Shown piece after piece: positions 54,322 to 63,365 of a stretch of 63,365 bases of DNA. Position 1 is the stretch's first letter. Each line of letters begins with the position of its first letter. The stretch lies in contig NZ_CANMPM010000017.1 in assembly GCF_947499845.1 (NCBI RefSeq), positions 1-63,365 of the forward strand. Direction: 5' to 3'. Below the pieces are notes generated by a model. It was not told the origin of the DNA. It saw nothing but the letters and a program-made list of their open reading frames with translations, and did not search any database. Both the position numbers and the translations under genes were made by a program. The DNA comes from an uncultured Pseudokineococcus sp. GTDB lineage: Bacteria > Actinomycetota > Actinomycetes > Actinomycetales > Quadrisphaeraceae.

Positions 54322-54942
54322 ATGACCACGCGAGGCCGCGCCCGGGGCGCGGCGCCCGACGCCGTCGCCGCCTCGTCGCCGGCTGCGACCGCGACCGCTG
54401 CCGCCGAGCCCTCCGCGGACTGGCTCCCCCCCAGCTGGGACGACGTCGTCCGCGACCACTCCGCCCGCGTCTTCCGCCTCGCCTACCGCCTCACGGGCAA
54501 CCGGCACGACGCCGAGGACCTCACGCAGGAGGTCTTCGTGCGCGTCTTCCGCTCGCTGTCCTCCTACACCCCCGGCACGTTCGAGGGCTGGCTGCACCGC
54601 ATCACGACGAACCTCTTCCTCGACCAGGTGCGCCGCCGCCAGCGGATCCGCTTCGACGCCCTCGCCGACGACGCCGACGACCGCCTGCCCGGCTCGGACC
54701 CGGGCCCCGAGCGCGCCTTCGAGCACGGCAACCTCGACCGCGACGTCCAGGCCGCCCTGCTCGAGCTGTCGCCCGACTTCCGCGCCGCCGTGGTGCTGTG
54801 CGACATCGAGGGCCTCAGCTACGAGGAGATCGCCCGCGCCCTCGGCGTCAAGATCGGCACCGTGCGCTCGCGCATCCACCGCGCCCGCGCCCAGCTGCGC
54901 GCCTCCCTGGCCCACCGGGCCCCGACGGGCTGGGTGGCCTGA
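54322..54942 (+). CDS. sigE: RNA polymerase ECF sigma factor SigE
   Basis: Extracytoplasmic-function sigma factor of 206 aa. Region 2 is at about residues 43-110 ([47 protein letters not shown]), and region 4 at about 140-190 ([37 protein letters not shown]). A ~35-residue Ala-rich N-terminal extension precedes region 2. The position between the O-methyltransferase gene and htrA/tatB matches Rv1221 SigE, the envelope-stress sigma factor. The anti-sigma gene rseA, expected next, is absent. ATG 54322 has CACGAT six bases upstream, possibly leaderless. Confidence 0.93.
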   Translation: MTTRGRARGAAPDAVAASSPAATATAAAEPSADWLPPSWDDVVRDHSARVFRLAYRLTGNRHDAEDLTQEVFVRVFRSLSSYTPGTFEGWLHRITTNLFLDQVRRRQRIRFDALADDADDRLPGSDPGPERAFEHGNLDRDVQAALLELSPDFRAAVVLCDIEGLSYEEIARALGVKIGTVRSRIHRARAQLRASLAHRAPTGWVA

Positions 54943-55114
54943 GCGGCCGCCACCGACCGACCGGCCGGCCCACCGCGCGACCGCCGCGGTGGGCCGGACG
55001 CACGCCGCGGACGGGTGCTCCGGGGCGACCGGGTGCGCGCCGGCCGGGCCCGCGGGCGAGGATGGGGGCGCGCCCGCGCCGAGCGGCCGGGCGCCGCACG
55101 AGGAGGACCTGCGC

Positions 55115-56590
<1,476 letters not shown>

Positions 56591-56666
56591 CGGACGCCGG
56601 CGCCGTCGCGCGGGCGTTGGTCGGTGCGGGGGCGGTCGGGGGGACAGGCGGGCGGGGGGCCGCGCG

Positions 56667-56672
56667 TAGGCT
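56667..56672 (+). promoter_or_regulatory. tatB -10 hexamer, leaderless
   Basis: TAGGCT followed by six bases and GTG 56679. Confidence 0.6.
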
Positions 56673-56678
56673 CTCCGC

Positions 56679-57209
56679 GTGTCCTTCCCGAACGGCGGCG
56701 AGCTGCTGGTCCTCCTCGTCCTCGTCCTCGTCGTCGTCGGGCCCGAGCGGCTGCCGCGCTACTCCCAGCAGCTCGCCGACCTCGTCCGCTCGGGCGTCCG
56801 CTACGCCAAGGGCGCGCGCGACAGCCTCAAGGAGGAGATGGGGCCGGAGTTCGACGACATCGACTGGAAGAAGCTCGACCCGCGCCAGTACGACCCCCGA
56901 CGGATCGTCCGCGACGCCCTCACCGACGTCTGGGACGAGCCGGCCACCAAGCGGCCCAGCGCCGGGGGCCCGCAGGCCCTGACCGCCCCGGCGGCGGGCG
57001 GCGCAGCCGGCGGGGCGGCGGTCGCCTCGCGCGCCACCGCCGGGACCGGTGCGTCAGGGGCGGGGACGGCGGCGGCCGCTCGGGCGCCGCAGGCGCCCGC
57101 ACGACGCGGCGCCGGCGGGCCCGGGCCGGCTCCCTCGACGGGCGCGACGGGTGCCACCGGGGGCCGGGGGCTGGCGGGGCGCACGCCCTACGACGACGAG
57201 GCCACCTGA
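56679..57209 (+). CDS. tatB: Sec-independent protein translocase TatB
   Basis: Tat-pathway subunit of 176 aa. One N-terminal membrane helix (about residues 8-20, ELLVLLVLVLVVVGPERLPRY) with the typical GPERLP hinge is followed by an amphipathic helix (YSQQLADLVRSGVRYAKGARD) and a long Ala/Gly/Pro-rich tail. tatA and tatC are not in this window, which is the usual separate location in actinobacteria. Leaderless start. Convergent with mrp, six bases apart. Confidence 0.92.
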   Translation: MSFPNGGELLVLLVLVLVVVGPERLPRYSQQLADLVRSGVRYAKGARDSLKEEMGPEFDDIDWKKLDPRQYDPRRIVRDALTDVWDEPATKRPSAGGPQALTAPAAGGAAGGAAVASRATAGTGASGAGTAAAARAPQAPARRGAGGPGPAPSTGATGATGGRGLAGRTPYDDEAT

Positions 57210-57215
57210 GCCGGC

Positions 57216-58343
57216 TCAGCCCGCGGCGCGCACCGGGGTGAGCCCGAGCGGGCGGCCCGCGAGCCCGCGGGGCCGGGAGAGGCCGCGCGCCACCACGCGC
57301 AGCGCCCGCGCCGCCGGCGCGTCCGGCTCGGCCAGCACCAGCGGGACGCCGGCGTCCCCGCCCTCGCGGACGCGGACGTCGAGGGGCACCTGGCCGAGGA
57401 AGGGGACCGGGACGCGCAGCAGGTCGCCGAGGCGCTCGACGACGGCCTGCCCGCCGCCGCTGCCGAAGACCTCGACGCGCGAGCCGTCGGGCATCTCCAT
57501 CCAGCTCATGTTCTCGACGACGCCGGCGACCGACTGCTTCGTCTGGCGGGCGACCGCGCCGGCGCGCTCGGCGACCTCCGCGGCCGCGGCCTGCGGCGTC
57601 GTGACGACGAGCAGCTCGGCGCCGGGCAGCAGCTGGGCGACGCTGATGGCGATGTCCCCGGTGCCCGGCGGCAGGTCGAGGAGCAGGACGTCGAGGTCGC
57701 CCCAGTGCACGTCGGTGAGGAACTGCTCGAGGGTGCGGTGGAGCATCGGGCCGCGCCAGACGACCGGCGCGTTGCCCTGCGTGAACATGCCGATCGACAC
57801 GACCTTCACGTCGTGGGCGACCGGCGGGATGATCATGTCGTCGACGCGCGTGGGGGCCGTGGTGACCCCGAGCATCCGCGGCACCGAGAAGCCGTGGACG
57901 TCGGCGTCGAGGACGCCCACGCGCAGGCCGTCGGCGGCCATGGCGGCGGCCAGGTTGACGGTCACGCTGGACTTGCCGACCCCGCCCTTGCCGGAGGCCA
58001 CCGCGACGACGCGGGTGAGCGAGCCGGGGCCGAAGGGCACCTCGCGCGCCGGCCGGCCGCCGCGCAGCACGTCCTTGAGGGCGGCGCGCTGGGCGTCGTC
58101 CATGACGCCGAGGGCCACGCGCACCGAGGCCACGCCCTCGAGGGCGGAGACCTCCCGGGTGACGTCGCGCTCCAGCTGGGCCTTGAGCGGGCAGCCCGCC
58201 GTCGTGAGGGACACCTCCACCGCGACGTCGGCCCCGTCCACGGACACCGAGCGCACCATGCCGAGGTCGGTGATGGGCCGGCGGATCTCGGGGTCGAGCA
58301 CGCGGCCCAGGGCCTCGCGCACGAGCGTCTCGGTGGGGCTCAT
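57216..58343 (-). CDS. mrp: Mrp/NBP35-type ATP-binding Fe-S carrier
   Basis: P-loop ATPase of 375 aa thought to carry iron-sulfur clusters to apoproteins. The N-terminal DUF59/MIP18 domain (about residues 1-90, LGRVLDPEIRRPITDLGMV) is joined to a ParA-like domain with VASGKGGVGKSSVTVN and LLDLPPGTGDIAIS. The CxxC found in bacterial and eukaryotic relatives is missing at the ENMSWMEMPDGSRVEVFGSGGG segment, which I believe is general in actinobacterial Mrp. The ATG overlaps the DUF1003 stop, yet it also has its own leaderless -10. Confidence 0.94.
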   Translation of the reverse strand: MSPTETLVREALGRVLDPEIRRPITDLGMVRSVSVDGADVAVEVSLTTAGCPLKAQLERDVTREVSALEGVASVRVALGVMDDAQRAALKDVLRGGRPAREVPFGPGSLTRVVAVASGKGGVGKSSVTVNLAAAMAADGLRVGVLDADVHGFSVPRMLGVTTAPTRVDDMIIPPVAHDVKVVSIGMFTQGNAPVVWRGPMLHRTLEQFLTDVHWGDLDVLLLDLPPGTGDIAISVAQLLPGAELLVVTTPQAAAAEVAERAGAVARQTKQSVAGVVENMSWMEMPDGSRVEVFGSGGGQAVVERLGDLLRVPVPFLGQVPLDVRVREGGDAGVPLVLAEPDAPAARALRVVARGLSRPRGLAGRPLGLTPVRAAG

Positions 58344-58984
58344 GCCTCCAGCGTAGGTGCGGGTCGGCGCCCGTCCTGACGGCCCGGGTCCCGGCTCTGG
58401 TCCCGGCTCTGGTCGTGGCCCTGGTCACGCTCCGGGCGGCCGTCGGGGCGCCCGCGCGACCGGCCGCGGCCCCGTTCGCCGTCCTCCCGGCCGCCGTCCA
58501 GCTCCTCGACGAGCTGCCGCAGCTCGCTGCGCAGGAAGTCGCGGGTCGCGACGTCGCGCAGGGCGATGCGCAGGGCCGCCACCTCGCGGGCGAGGTACTC
58601 GGTGTCGGCGAGGTTGCGCTCGGCGCGCTGGCGGTCCTGCTCGAGGGAGACCCGGTCGCGGTCGTCCTGCCGGTTCTGCGCCAGGAGGATGAGGGGCGCC
58701 GCGTAGGAGGCCTGCAGCGACAGCATGAGCGTGAGGAAGAGGAAGGCGTACGGGTCGAAGCGCAGGTCCGCCGGCGCGAGGGTGTTCCAGAGGACCCACA
58801 GCACGATGAAGCCGGACATGTAGATGAGGAACCGCGGGGTGCCCATGAAGCGGGCGAAGGCCTCCGACAGCCGCCCGAAGGCCTCGGGGTCGATGCTCGG
58901 GCGCGGCACGAACCGCCGCCTGGTCTCCTGCGGGCTGTCCAGCCCCGGCCCCCGCCGGCGCGCCGCCGTCCGCTCCCGTGCCAT
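58340..58984 (-). CDS. DUF1003 membrane protein
   Basis: A 214-aa protein with two transmembrane helices (about residues 52-68 and 83-103; FLIYMSGFIVLWVLWNTLAP, FLFLTLMLSLQASYAAPLIL), then a coiled coil with LLAQNRQDDRDRVSLEQDRQ and a helical region. These are the DUF1003 hallmarks; function unknown. The C-terminal ~45 residues are an Arg/Asp/Gly/Gln-rich tail with short repeats (DQSRDQSRDPGRQDG). GGAGGAGGG precedes ATG 58984. Overlaps mrp. Confidence 0.9.
   Translation of the reverse strand: MARERTAARRRGPGLDSPQETRRRFVPRPSIDPEAFGRLSEAFARFMGTPRFLIYMSGFIVLWVLWNTLAPADLRFDPYAFLFLTLMLSLQASYAAPLILLAQNRQDDRDRVSLEQDRQRAERNLADTEYLAREVAALRIALRDVATRDFLRSELRQLVEELDGGREDGERGRGRSRGRPDGRPERDQGHDQSRDQSRDPGRQDGRRPAPTLEA
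58350..58355 (-). promoter_or_regulatory. mrp -10 hexamer, leaderless
   Basis: Minus-strand TACGCT is followed by GGAGGC and the mrp ATG. It lies within the last codons of the DUF1003 gene, so mrp can be made independently of it. Confidence 0.6.
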
Positions 58985-59093
58985 GCCTCGTCCCTCCTCC
59001 GCCTCGGTCGGCCGTCGTGGTCGTGCGCGCCCCGGGCGACCCCTGCCGGGGGCGCTGACCGGGACGGGTCCTGCTGGTCGTTCCGGTCGCCGC

Positions 59094-60383
59094 TCAGCGC
59101 GCGGCGCCGCCGCCCGCCGCCAGGTCGGCGTCGTCCTGCTCGCGCCAGTCCTCGGGGAGGACGTGGTCGAGGACGTCGTCCACCGTCACGACCCCCAGCA
59201 GGCGGCCCGCCGGGTCCGTGACCGGCACCGAGACGAGGTTGTAGACGGCGAGCCGCCGCGCGACGACGCCGAGCGGCGCCTCCGGCGGGAGGCCGTCCAC
59301 GTCCGTGTCGAGGATGGACCCCAGCTGCTCGTGGGGGGCCACCCGCAGCATGGCCTGGATGTGGACGAGCCCGAGGTAGCGCCCCGTCGGCGTCTCCAGC
59401 GGCGGGCGGCACACGTACACCGACGCCGCCTCGGCGGTCGACAGGTCGCTGCTGCGCACGAGGGCGAGGGCCTCCGCGACCGTCGCCTCCGGGCCGAGGA
59501 GCACGGGCTCGGGCGTCATGAGGCCGCCGGCCGTCTCCTCGTCGTAGGCCAGCAGGCGGCGGACGTCGGCGGCCTCGTCGGGCTCCATGAGCTGCAGGAG
59601 CGTCTCCTTGGCGTCCTCCGGCAGCTCGCCGAGGACGTCGGCCGCGTCGTCGGCGTCCATCGCCTCGAGGACGTCGGCCGCCCGCTCCCGCGCCAGGCCG
59701 GTGACGACCTCGACCCGGTCCTCCTCGCCGAGCTCGGCGAGGACGTCGGCGAGGCGGTCGTCGGCGAGCTCGGCCGCCAGCTCGAGGCGGCGGCGGCCCG
59801 ACAGGTCGTGGAGGGCCTCGGCGATGTCGGCCGGCTTCATGTCCTCGAAGGTCGCCACGAGCAGGCTCGCGCCCTGCGCCTCGGCGGGCGCCCCGAGGAG
59901 GCCGCGCACCTCGTCGACGTGCACGAGCAGCGTCTCCCCGCGCCGTCCCCGCAGCCGCGACCCGAGCCCCCCGGGCACCCCGCGCCGGACGAAGACCCGC
60001 ATGACCTCGAGGTCGCGCGGGCCGGGCCGCTCGAGCGCGAGGTCCTCCACGGTGGCCGTCCCCGACCCGTCGAGGAGCTCGACCCGCCGCTCGAGCACCT
60101 CGGCCAGGAGCAGCACCTCGCTGCTGCGCTGCTCGAAGCGGCGCATGTTGACGAGGCCCGTGGTGATGACCTGCCCCGCGTCCATCGCCGTCACGCGCGT
60201 CATGGGCACGAAGACGCGCCGGCGCCCGGGGACCTCGACGACGAGGCCCACGACCCGCAGGCGCCGACCGTCGCCGCGCAGCACGCTGACGACGTCGCGC
60301 ACGCGCCCCACCTGGTCGCCCAGGGGGTCGAAGACGGGGAGCCCGGCCAGCCGCGCGGCGAAGATGCGGGACGGGCTGCTCAC
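59094..60383 (-). CDS. PRC-barrel / MgtE N-terminal / CBS-pair protein without membrane domain
   Basis: A 429-aa soluble protein. Residues ~10-80 look like a PRC-barrel (LAGLPVFDPLGDQVGRVRDVV). About 180-290 is the MgtE superhelical N-domain (LVATFEDMKPADIAEALHDL, EMPEDAKETLLQLMEPDEA-like repeats) and 300-420 two CBS domains (TAGGLMTPEPVLLGPEATVAEAL; VPVTDPAGRLLGVVTVDDVLDHV). The magnesium channel part is missing, as in Rv1232c, so it may sense Mg2+ or nucleotides. GTG 60383 is set by a leaderless -10. Confidence 0.85.
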   Translation of the reverse strand: MSSPSRIFAARLAGLPVFDPLGDQVGRVRDVVSVLRGDGRRLRVVGLVVEVPGRRRVFVPMTRVTAMDAGQVITTGLVNMRRFEQRSSEVLLLAEVLERRVELLDGSGTATVEDLALERPGPRDLEVMRVFVRRGVPGGLGSRLRGRRGETLLVHVDEVRGLLGAPAEAQGASLLVATFEDMKPADIAEALHDLSGRRRLELAAELADDRLADVLAELGEEDRVEVVTGLARERAADVLEAMDADDAADVLGELPEDAKETLLQLMEPDEAADVRRLLAYDEETAGGLMTPEPVLLGPEATVAEALALVRSSDLSTAEAASVYVCRPPLETPTGRYLGLVHIQAMLRVAPHEQLGSILDTDVDGLPPEAPLGVVARRLAVYNLVSVPVTDPAGRLLGVVTVDDVLDHVLPEDWREQDDADLAAGGGAAR

Positions 60384-60390
60384 GCCCGTC

Positions 60391-60396
60391 AGCGTA
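60391..60396 (-). promoter_or_regulatory. MgtE-N/CBS gene -10 hexamer, leaderless
   Basis: Minus-strand TACGCT followed by seven bases and GTG 60383. Confidence 0.6.
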
Positions 60397-60515
60397 GCCG
60401 CGCCGGGAGGCCACGCCCGGCGGCTCGGGCGGCGCCCCCGGGCCGGCCGCGCGGGGCCGGCCGCCGGCGCCCGGGGAGCAGCGGGCGCGCGGGTGCGGCC
60501 CGCGGGCGCCGGTCG

Positions 60516-60521
60516 TAGCGT
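60516..60521 (+). promoter_or_regulatory. dps -10 hexamer, leaderless
   Basis: TAGCGT followed by seven bases and ATG 60529. Confidence 0.6.
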
Positions 60522-60528
60522 CGACGGC

Positions 60529-61140
60529 ATGACGATCAGCGAGACCTCGAAGGACTCCTCGACCGCCCTCGACGGCGCCCCGGAGATCGCGTACACGATC
60601 CCGGGCATGGCGCAGGACGCCGGCGCCCAGGTGGTGAAGAACCTGCAGGAGCGGCTCATCGCCCTCACCGACCTGCACCTCACGCTCAAGCACGTGCACT
60701 GGAACGTCGTGGGCCCGAACTTCATCGGGGTCCACGAGATGCTCGACCCCCAGGTCGACAGCGTCCGGGAGATGGCGGACTCCGTCGCCGAGCGCATCTC
60801 GGCCATGGGCGGCAGCCCGGTCGGCACGCCCGGCCACCTCGTCGCCCAGCGCTCGTGGGACGACTACTCCATCGGCCGGGCGGGCACGATCCAGCACCTC
60901 GGGGCGCTCGACCTCGTCTACCAGGGCGTCATCGCCGACTACCGCGCGGCGATCGAGTCCGTCGGCGAGCTCGACCCCATCACCGAGGACATGCTCATCG
61001 ACCACTCCACCGACCTCGAGCAGTTCCACTGGTTCGTCCGCGCGCACCTGGAGAACGCGGGCGGCGAGGTGTCGAGCTCCGGCGCGTCGAGCGAGGTCCA
61101 GGCGGCGAAGCAGGCGGGGGAGAAGCGCTTCGGCGAGTGA
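60529..61140 (+). CDS. dps: DNA starvation/stationary-phase protection protein Dps
   Basis: Ferritin-like mini-cage of 203 aa. The ferroxidase-site helix reads LTLKHVHWNVVGPNFIGVHE, followed by MLDPQVDSVREMADSVAERI; ISAMGGSPVGTP and the C-terminal DLEQFHWFVRAHLEN are also typical. It binds DNA and oxidises and stores iron under stress. N- and C-terminal tails of ~20 residues extend beyond the core and may set DNA binding. Leaderless start, strong terminator after. Confidence 0.95.
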   Translation: MTISETSKDSSTALDGAPEIAYTIPGMAQDAGAQVVKNLQERLIALTDLHLTLKHVHWNVVGPNFIGVHEMLDPQVDSVREMADSVAERISAMGGSPVGTPGHLVAQRSWDDYSIGRAGTIQHLGALDLVYQGVIADYRAAIESVGELDPITEDMLIDHSTDLEQFHWFVRAHLENAGGEVSSSGASSEVQAAKQAGEKRFGE

Positions 61141-61155
61141 CGCCGTCCGGACGCT

Positions 61156-61189
61156 GCCGCGCCGGGAGCCCCAGGGCTCCCGGCGCGGC
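61156..61189 (+). terminator. Hairpin after dps
   Basis: Perfect 15-base arms (61156-61170 and 61175-61189) around the loop CCAG, 15 bases after the dps stop. Confidence 0.82.
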
Positions 61190-61216
61190 CGCGTCCGGGC
61201 CCTCCCCGCGGCGCCC

Positions 61217-61222
61217 TAGGCT
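61217..61222 (+). promoter_or_regulatory. -10 hexamer of the flippase-like gene
   Basis: TAGGCT, 36 bases before the ATG, with GGGGAGGAGG as ribosome site in the leader. Confidence 0.45.
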
Positions 61223-61258
61223 CGCGGGGCCACGACCGCGACCGGGGAGGAGGCGCGC

Positions 61259-62290
61259 ATGGCCGTCCCCCCGGCCGTCGGTCCGGAGACCGACCGCGCC
61301 GCCGAGCCCCCGGGCTCGCCCGGTGACGTCGCCGCCGACCGGAGCGCACCGCACCTCCGACGGCGCTGGCGCGCCGCCGGCGCCCTCCTCGGGGCCGCGC
61401 TGGGCGTCCTGGCCCTGTCCCTCGTCGTCCGCCAGCTCGGCAGCGCCGACCCCCTGACGGCCCTGCGGCAGGCCCACCCGGGGTGGCTCGCGCTCACCGC
61501 CGTCGCGGCGGTCGTGCCCTTCGCGGGGGCCACGGCCACCGTCATGGCCTTCTCGCCCGTGCCACTGCGCCTGCGCCCGACGGCGGCCGTCCAGGTGGCG
61601 GGCACCTTCCTCAACCTCCTCGGCCCCGCCGGGCTCGGCGGCATGGCCCTCAACGTCCGGTACCTGTACCGGCGGGGCGCCTCGACGCCCGCGGCCGTGG
61701 CGTCCGTCCTCGCCATCCAGGTCGTCTCCGTCCTCGTCACCGCGCTCGTGCTCGTGGCGGCGGTCCTCTCCTCGGGGCGCACGGCGAGCGGCGTGCGGCT
61801 GCTGCCCGACGAGGTGACCGTCCTCACCGTCCTCGCCGTCGTCCTCGCGGCTCTCGGCACCCTGCTCGTGCCGCGCCTGCGGCGGGCGGTCGTGTCCCGT
61901 CTCCGCGCCCCGGTGGGGCGCGCCCTCGCCGTGCTGCGCGACCTGGCGCGCCACCCGGCGCGCCTGGGGCGGGGGGCGCTGGGCAGCGCCCTCGTGACCG
62001 GCGGCTTCCTCGCCGCCCTCGGCCTGAGCCTGCGCGCCTACGGCGCCGACGTCCCGCTGCTCGAGCTCGCCGTCGTCCTCTTCGCCGGCACGGCCGTGGG
62101 CAGCGTCTTCCCGACGCCGGGGGGCATCGGCACCGTGGAGGCGGCCATCGCCGCCGGCCTCGTCGCGGTCGGCGTGGACCCGGTGCCGGCCGTGCTCGCG
62201 TCGGTGACCTACCGCGTGGCCACGCTGTGGCTGTGGGTCCTGCCCGGGTGGCTCCTCGCCGTCCTCCTGCGTCGCGCCGGGCACGTCTGA
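61259..62290 (+). CDS. LPG-synthase-TM / UPF0104 family membrane protein (flippase-like)
   Basis: A 343-aa integral membrane protein with about eight hydrophobic helices after a ~35-residue hydrophilic start. FLNLLGPAGLGGMALNVRYL and the C-terminal FPTPGGIGTVEAAIAAGL are hallmarks of the family that forms the flippase half of lysyl-phosphatidylglycerol synthases. The aminoacyltransferase half is absent, so it may move another lipid or polymer. ATG 61259. Confidence 0.88.
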   Translation: MAVPPAVGPETDRAAEPPGSPGDVAADRSAPHLRRRWRAAGALLGAALGVLALSLVVRQLGSADPLTALRQAHPGWLALTAVAAVVPFAGATATVMAFSPVPLRLRPTAAVQVAGTFLNLLGPAGLGGMALNVRYLYRRGASTPAAVASVLAIQVVSVLVTALVLVAAVLSSGRTASGVRLLPDEVTVLTVLAVVLAALGTLLVPRLRRAVVSRLRAPVGRALAVLRDLARHPARLGRGALGSALVTGGFLAALGLSLRAYGADVPLLELAVVLFAGTAVGSVFPTPGGIGTVEAAIAAGLVAVGVDPVPAVLASVTYRVATLWLWVLPGWLLAVLLRRAGHV

Positions 62291-62411
62291 CCCGCCCCGC
62301 GGGGGCGATCTCTGGGAGGTCGCCGGACGCGCGCTGTGAGGCCGCACCGAGCTGGTGGGACAGGAGCGTCCCGGGTGGTGGCGCCCCCCGGGGCGGCGGA
62401 TGATCACGACC

Positions 62412-63146
62412 ATGTCCAGCCCCTTCACCTCCGCCCGCAACCGGCAGGGCGTCCCCACCGCGCCGACCGGTGAGGAGGTCGCCTCCTACGAGACCTACGC
62501 CGCCGCCCAGGCCGCGGTGGACTTCCTCTCCGACGAGCACTTCCCCGTCCAGCACGTGACGATCGTCGGCACCGACCTGCGCATGGTCGAGCGCGTCCTG
62601 GGCCGCCTCACCTACGGGCGCGTCGCGGGGGCGGGGCTGGCGTCCGGCGCCTGGATCGGCCTGCTCATCGGCCTCATCCTGCTGCTGCTGTCGCCGCCCG
62701 ACGCCGGGCTCGTCGCCATCCTCCCGGCGGTGCTCATCGGTGCGGCGTTCGGCCTCATCCTCAGCCTCGTCAGCTACGCGGCCTCCCGGGGCCGGCGCGA
62801 CTTCACGTCCGTGAGCCAGATCGTCGCCTCGCGCTACGCCATCTTCTGCTCCCAGGAGCAGACCGGCGCCGTGCGCGAGGTGCTCGCCCGCGACGCCGAG
62901 GCGGCGCGCGGCCTGCGCCGTCCCGGCTGGGGCGCCGGCGCGGGCACCGGGGCCGCGGCGCCGCTGACGCGCGAGCAGGTGCCGGCGTCGCCCGCCCCCG
63001 GAGCCGGGGCGTCCGAGGGCGAGGAGGGCCCGGCGCGCGTCAGCGGTCCGACGTACAGCGAGATGGTCGCCCGCCAGCGCGAGCAGGAGCGGGCGCGGGC
63101 CGAGGGCGAGGAGCCGGCCGACCGCTCGGAGGACGCCCCCCGCTGA
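62412..63146 (+). CDS. General-stress-protein-17M-like membrane protein
   Basis: A 244-aa protein. Residues ~18-70 (EEVASYETYAAAQAAVDFLSDE; VQHVTIVGTDLRMVERV) resemble the YflT/GSP17M domain of low-salt and general-stress proteins. Two transmembrane segments follow (about 77-98 and 103-127), then a polar Gly/Ala/Glu-rich tail. Its role is unknown. Start ATG 62412 has GATGAT seven bases upstream; an in-frame ATG at 62400 would add four residues. Confidence 0.8.
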   Translation: MSSPFTSARNRQGVPTAPTGEEVASYETYAAAQAAVDFLSDEHFPVQHVTIVGTDLRMVERVLGRLTYGRVAGAGLASGAWIGLLIGLILLLLSPPDAGLVAILPAVLIGAAFGLILSLVSYAASRGRRDFTSVSQIVASRYAIFCSQEQTGAVREVLARDAEAARGLRRPGWGAGAGTGAAAPLTREQVPASPAPGAGASEGEEGPARVSGPTYSEMVARQREQERARAEGEEPADRSEDAPR

Positions 63147-63197
63147 CGCCGCGGGCGGCGGCCGGCCCTCTCGGACCGGCGGCACGTCGGGAGCGAC

Positions 63198-63252
63198 GCA
63201 CGAGGGGCGGCGAAGGCATGAGGGGCGGCGAACGCACGAGGGGCGGGGCACC
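63198..63252. repeat. 18-bp tandem repeat H after the last gene
   Basis: GCACGAGGGGCGG, GCATGAGGGGCGG and GCACGAGGGGCGG start at 63198, 63216 and 63234. The remaining 110 bases to the window end are extreme G/C runs with no recognisable gene. Confidence 0.8.
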
Positions 63253-63365
63253 CCCCGCCCGGCCCGGGGCCCCCCCCCCGCCGGGCCCCCCCGGGGGGGC
63301 CCCCCGGCGCCGCCCGCGGGCCCCGCCGGCACCGCCAGCCCCCCGGGGGCGGGGCCCCCACCCCC

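Noticed and set aside
59094-60383. Magnesium transporter MgtE
   Set aside because: The N-terminal and CBS domains are present but there are no transmembrane helices.

Overview
The window is very GC-rich (about three quarters G+C by eye), gene-dense DNA with GTG/ATG starts and many 1-4 base GTGA/ATGA overlaps. It encodes mycothiol synthesis (MshB), the actinobacterial DUF3117 protein, an actinobacterial DapD and a SigE/HtrA/TatB/Mrp block. All this points to a high-GC actinomycete, possibly of the Kineosporiales/Micrococcales type; I cannot fix the genus. From memory, the core genes follow the order of the M. tuberculosis chromosome between Rv1107 and Rv1232 (xseA, ispH, ychF ... typA, mshB, fdxC, dapC, dapD, dapE, divIVA-like, tag, DUF3117, O-methyltransferase, sigE, htrA, tatB, mrp, MgtE-like). 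Accessory catabolic and transport genes sit between ychF and typA.

Layout. 1-6.4 kb: xseA and ispH diverge from a shared leaderless promoter pair; then rmuC, flanked on both sides by one repeat family, a methyltransferase and ychF. 6.6-12.6 kb: a complete peptide/nickel-type ABC importer operon. 12.8-16.3 kb: BCCT transporter, NUDIX hydrolase and 3-hydroxyacyl-CoA dehydrogenase. 16.4-31.2 kb: an L-rhamnose catabolic island. A leftward rhaM-rhaI-rhaEW-rhaB operon and a rightward LacI regulator and rhamnose ABC transporter are followed by lutABC. Matching 12-bp operator-like sites lie at both catabolic promoters. RhaEW should yield DHAP and L-lactate, and LutABC would oxidise the lactate to pyruvate, so the island forms a closed route.

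31.2-46 kb: ThuA-like protein, typA, two near-identical aldo/keto reductases, mshB, flavin reductase, VanW-type wall protein, GNAT acetyltransferase, fdxA-dapC, citrate synthase, a small membrane protein and an epimerase. 45.7-51.8 kb: lysozyme-like protein, dapD and dapE (divergent), DivIVA-domain protein, SRPBCC protein, tag, an enoyl-CoA hydratase and DUF3117. 52-63.1 kb: leucyl aminopeptidase, O-methyltransferase, sigE, htrA, tatB, mrp, DUF1003, MgtE-N/CBS protein, dps, a flippase-like membrane protein and a general-stress-type membrane protein.

Two features stand out beyond the genes. First, intergenic tandem repeats are frequent. Three families of unrelated sequence share a 41-42 bp period, and several genes carry tandem copies of their own last codons plus stop just after the real stop. 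Second, about ten genes have a TANNNT -10 hexamer exactly 6-7 bases before the start codon, so leaderless transcription looks like the default for housekeeping genes here. I saw no tRNA, rRNA, CRISPR, phage or transposase genes.
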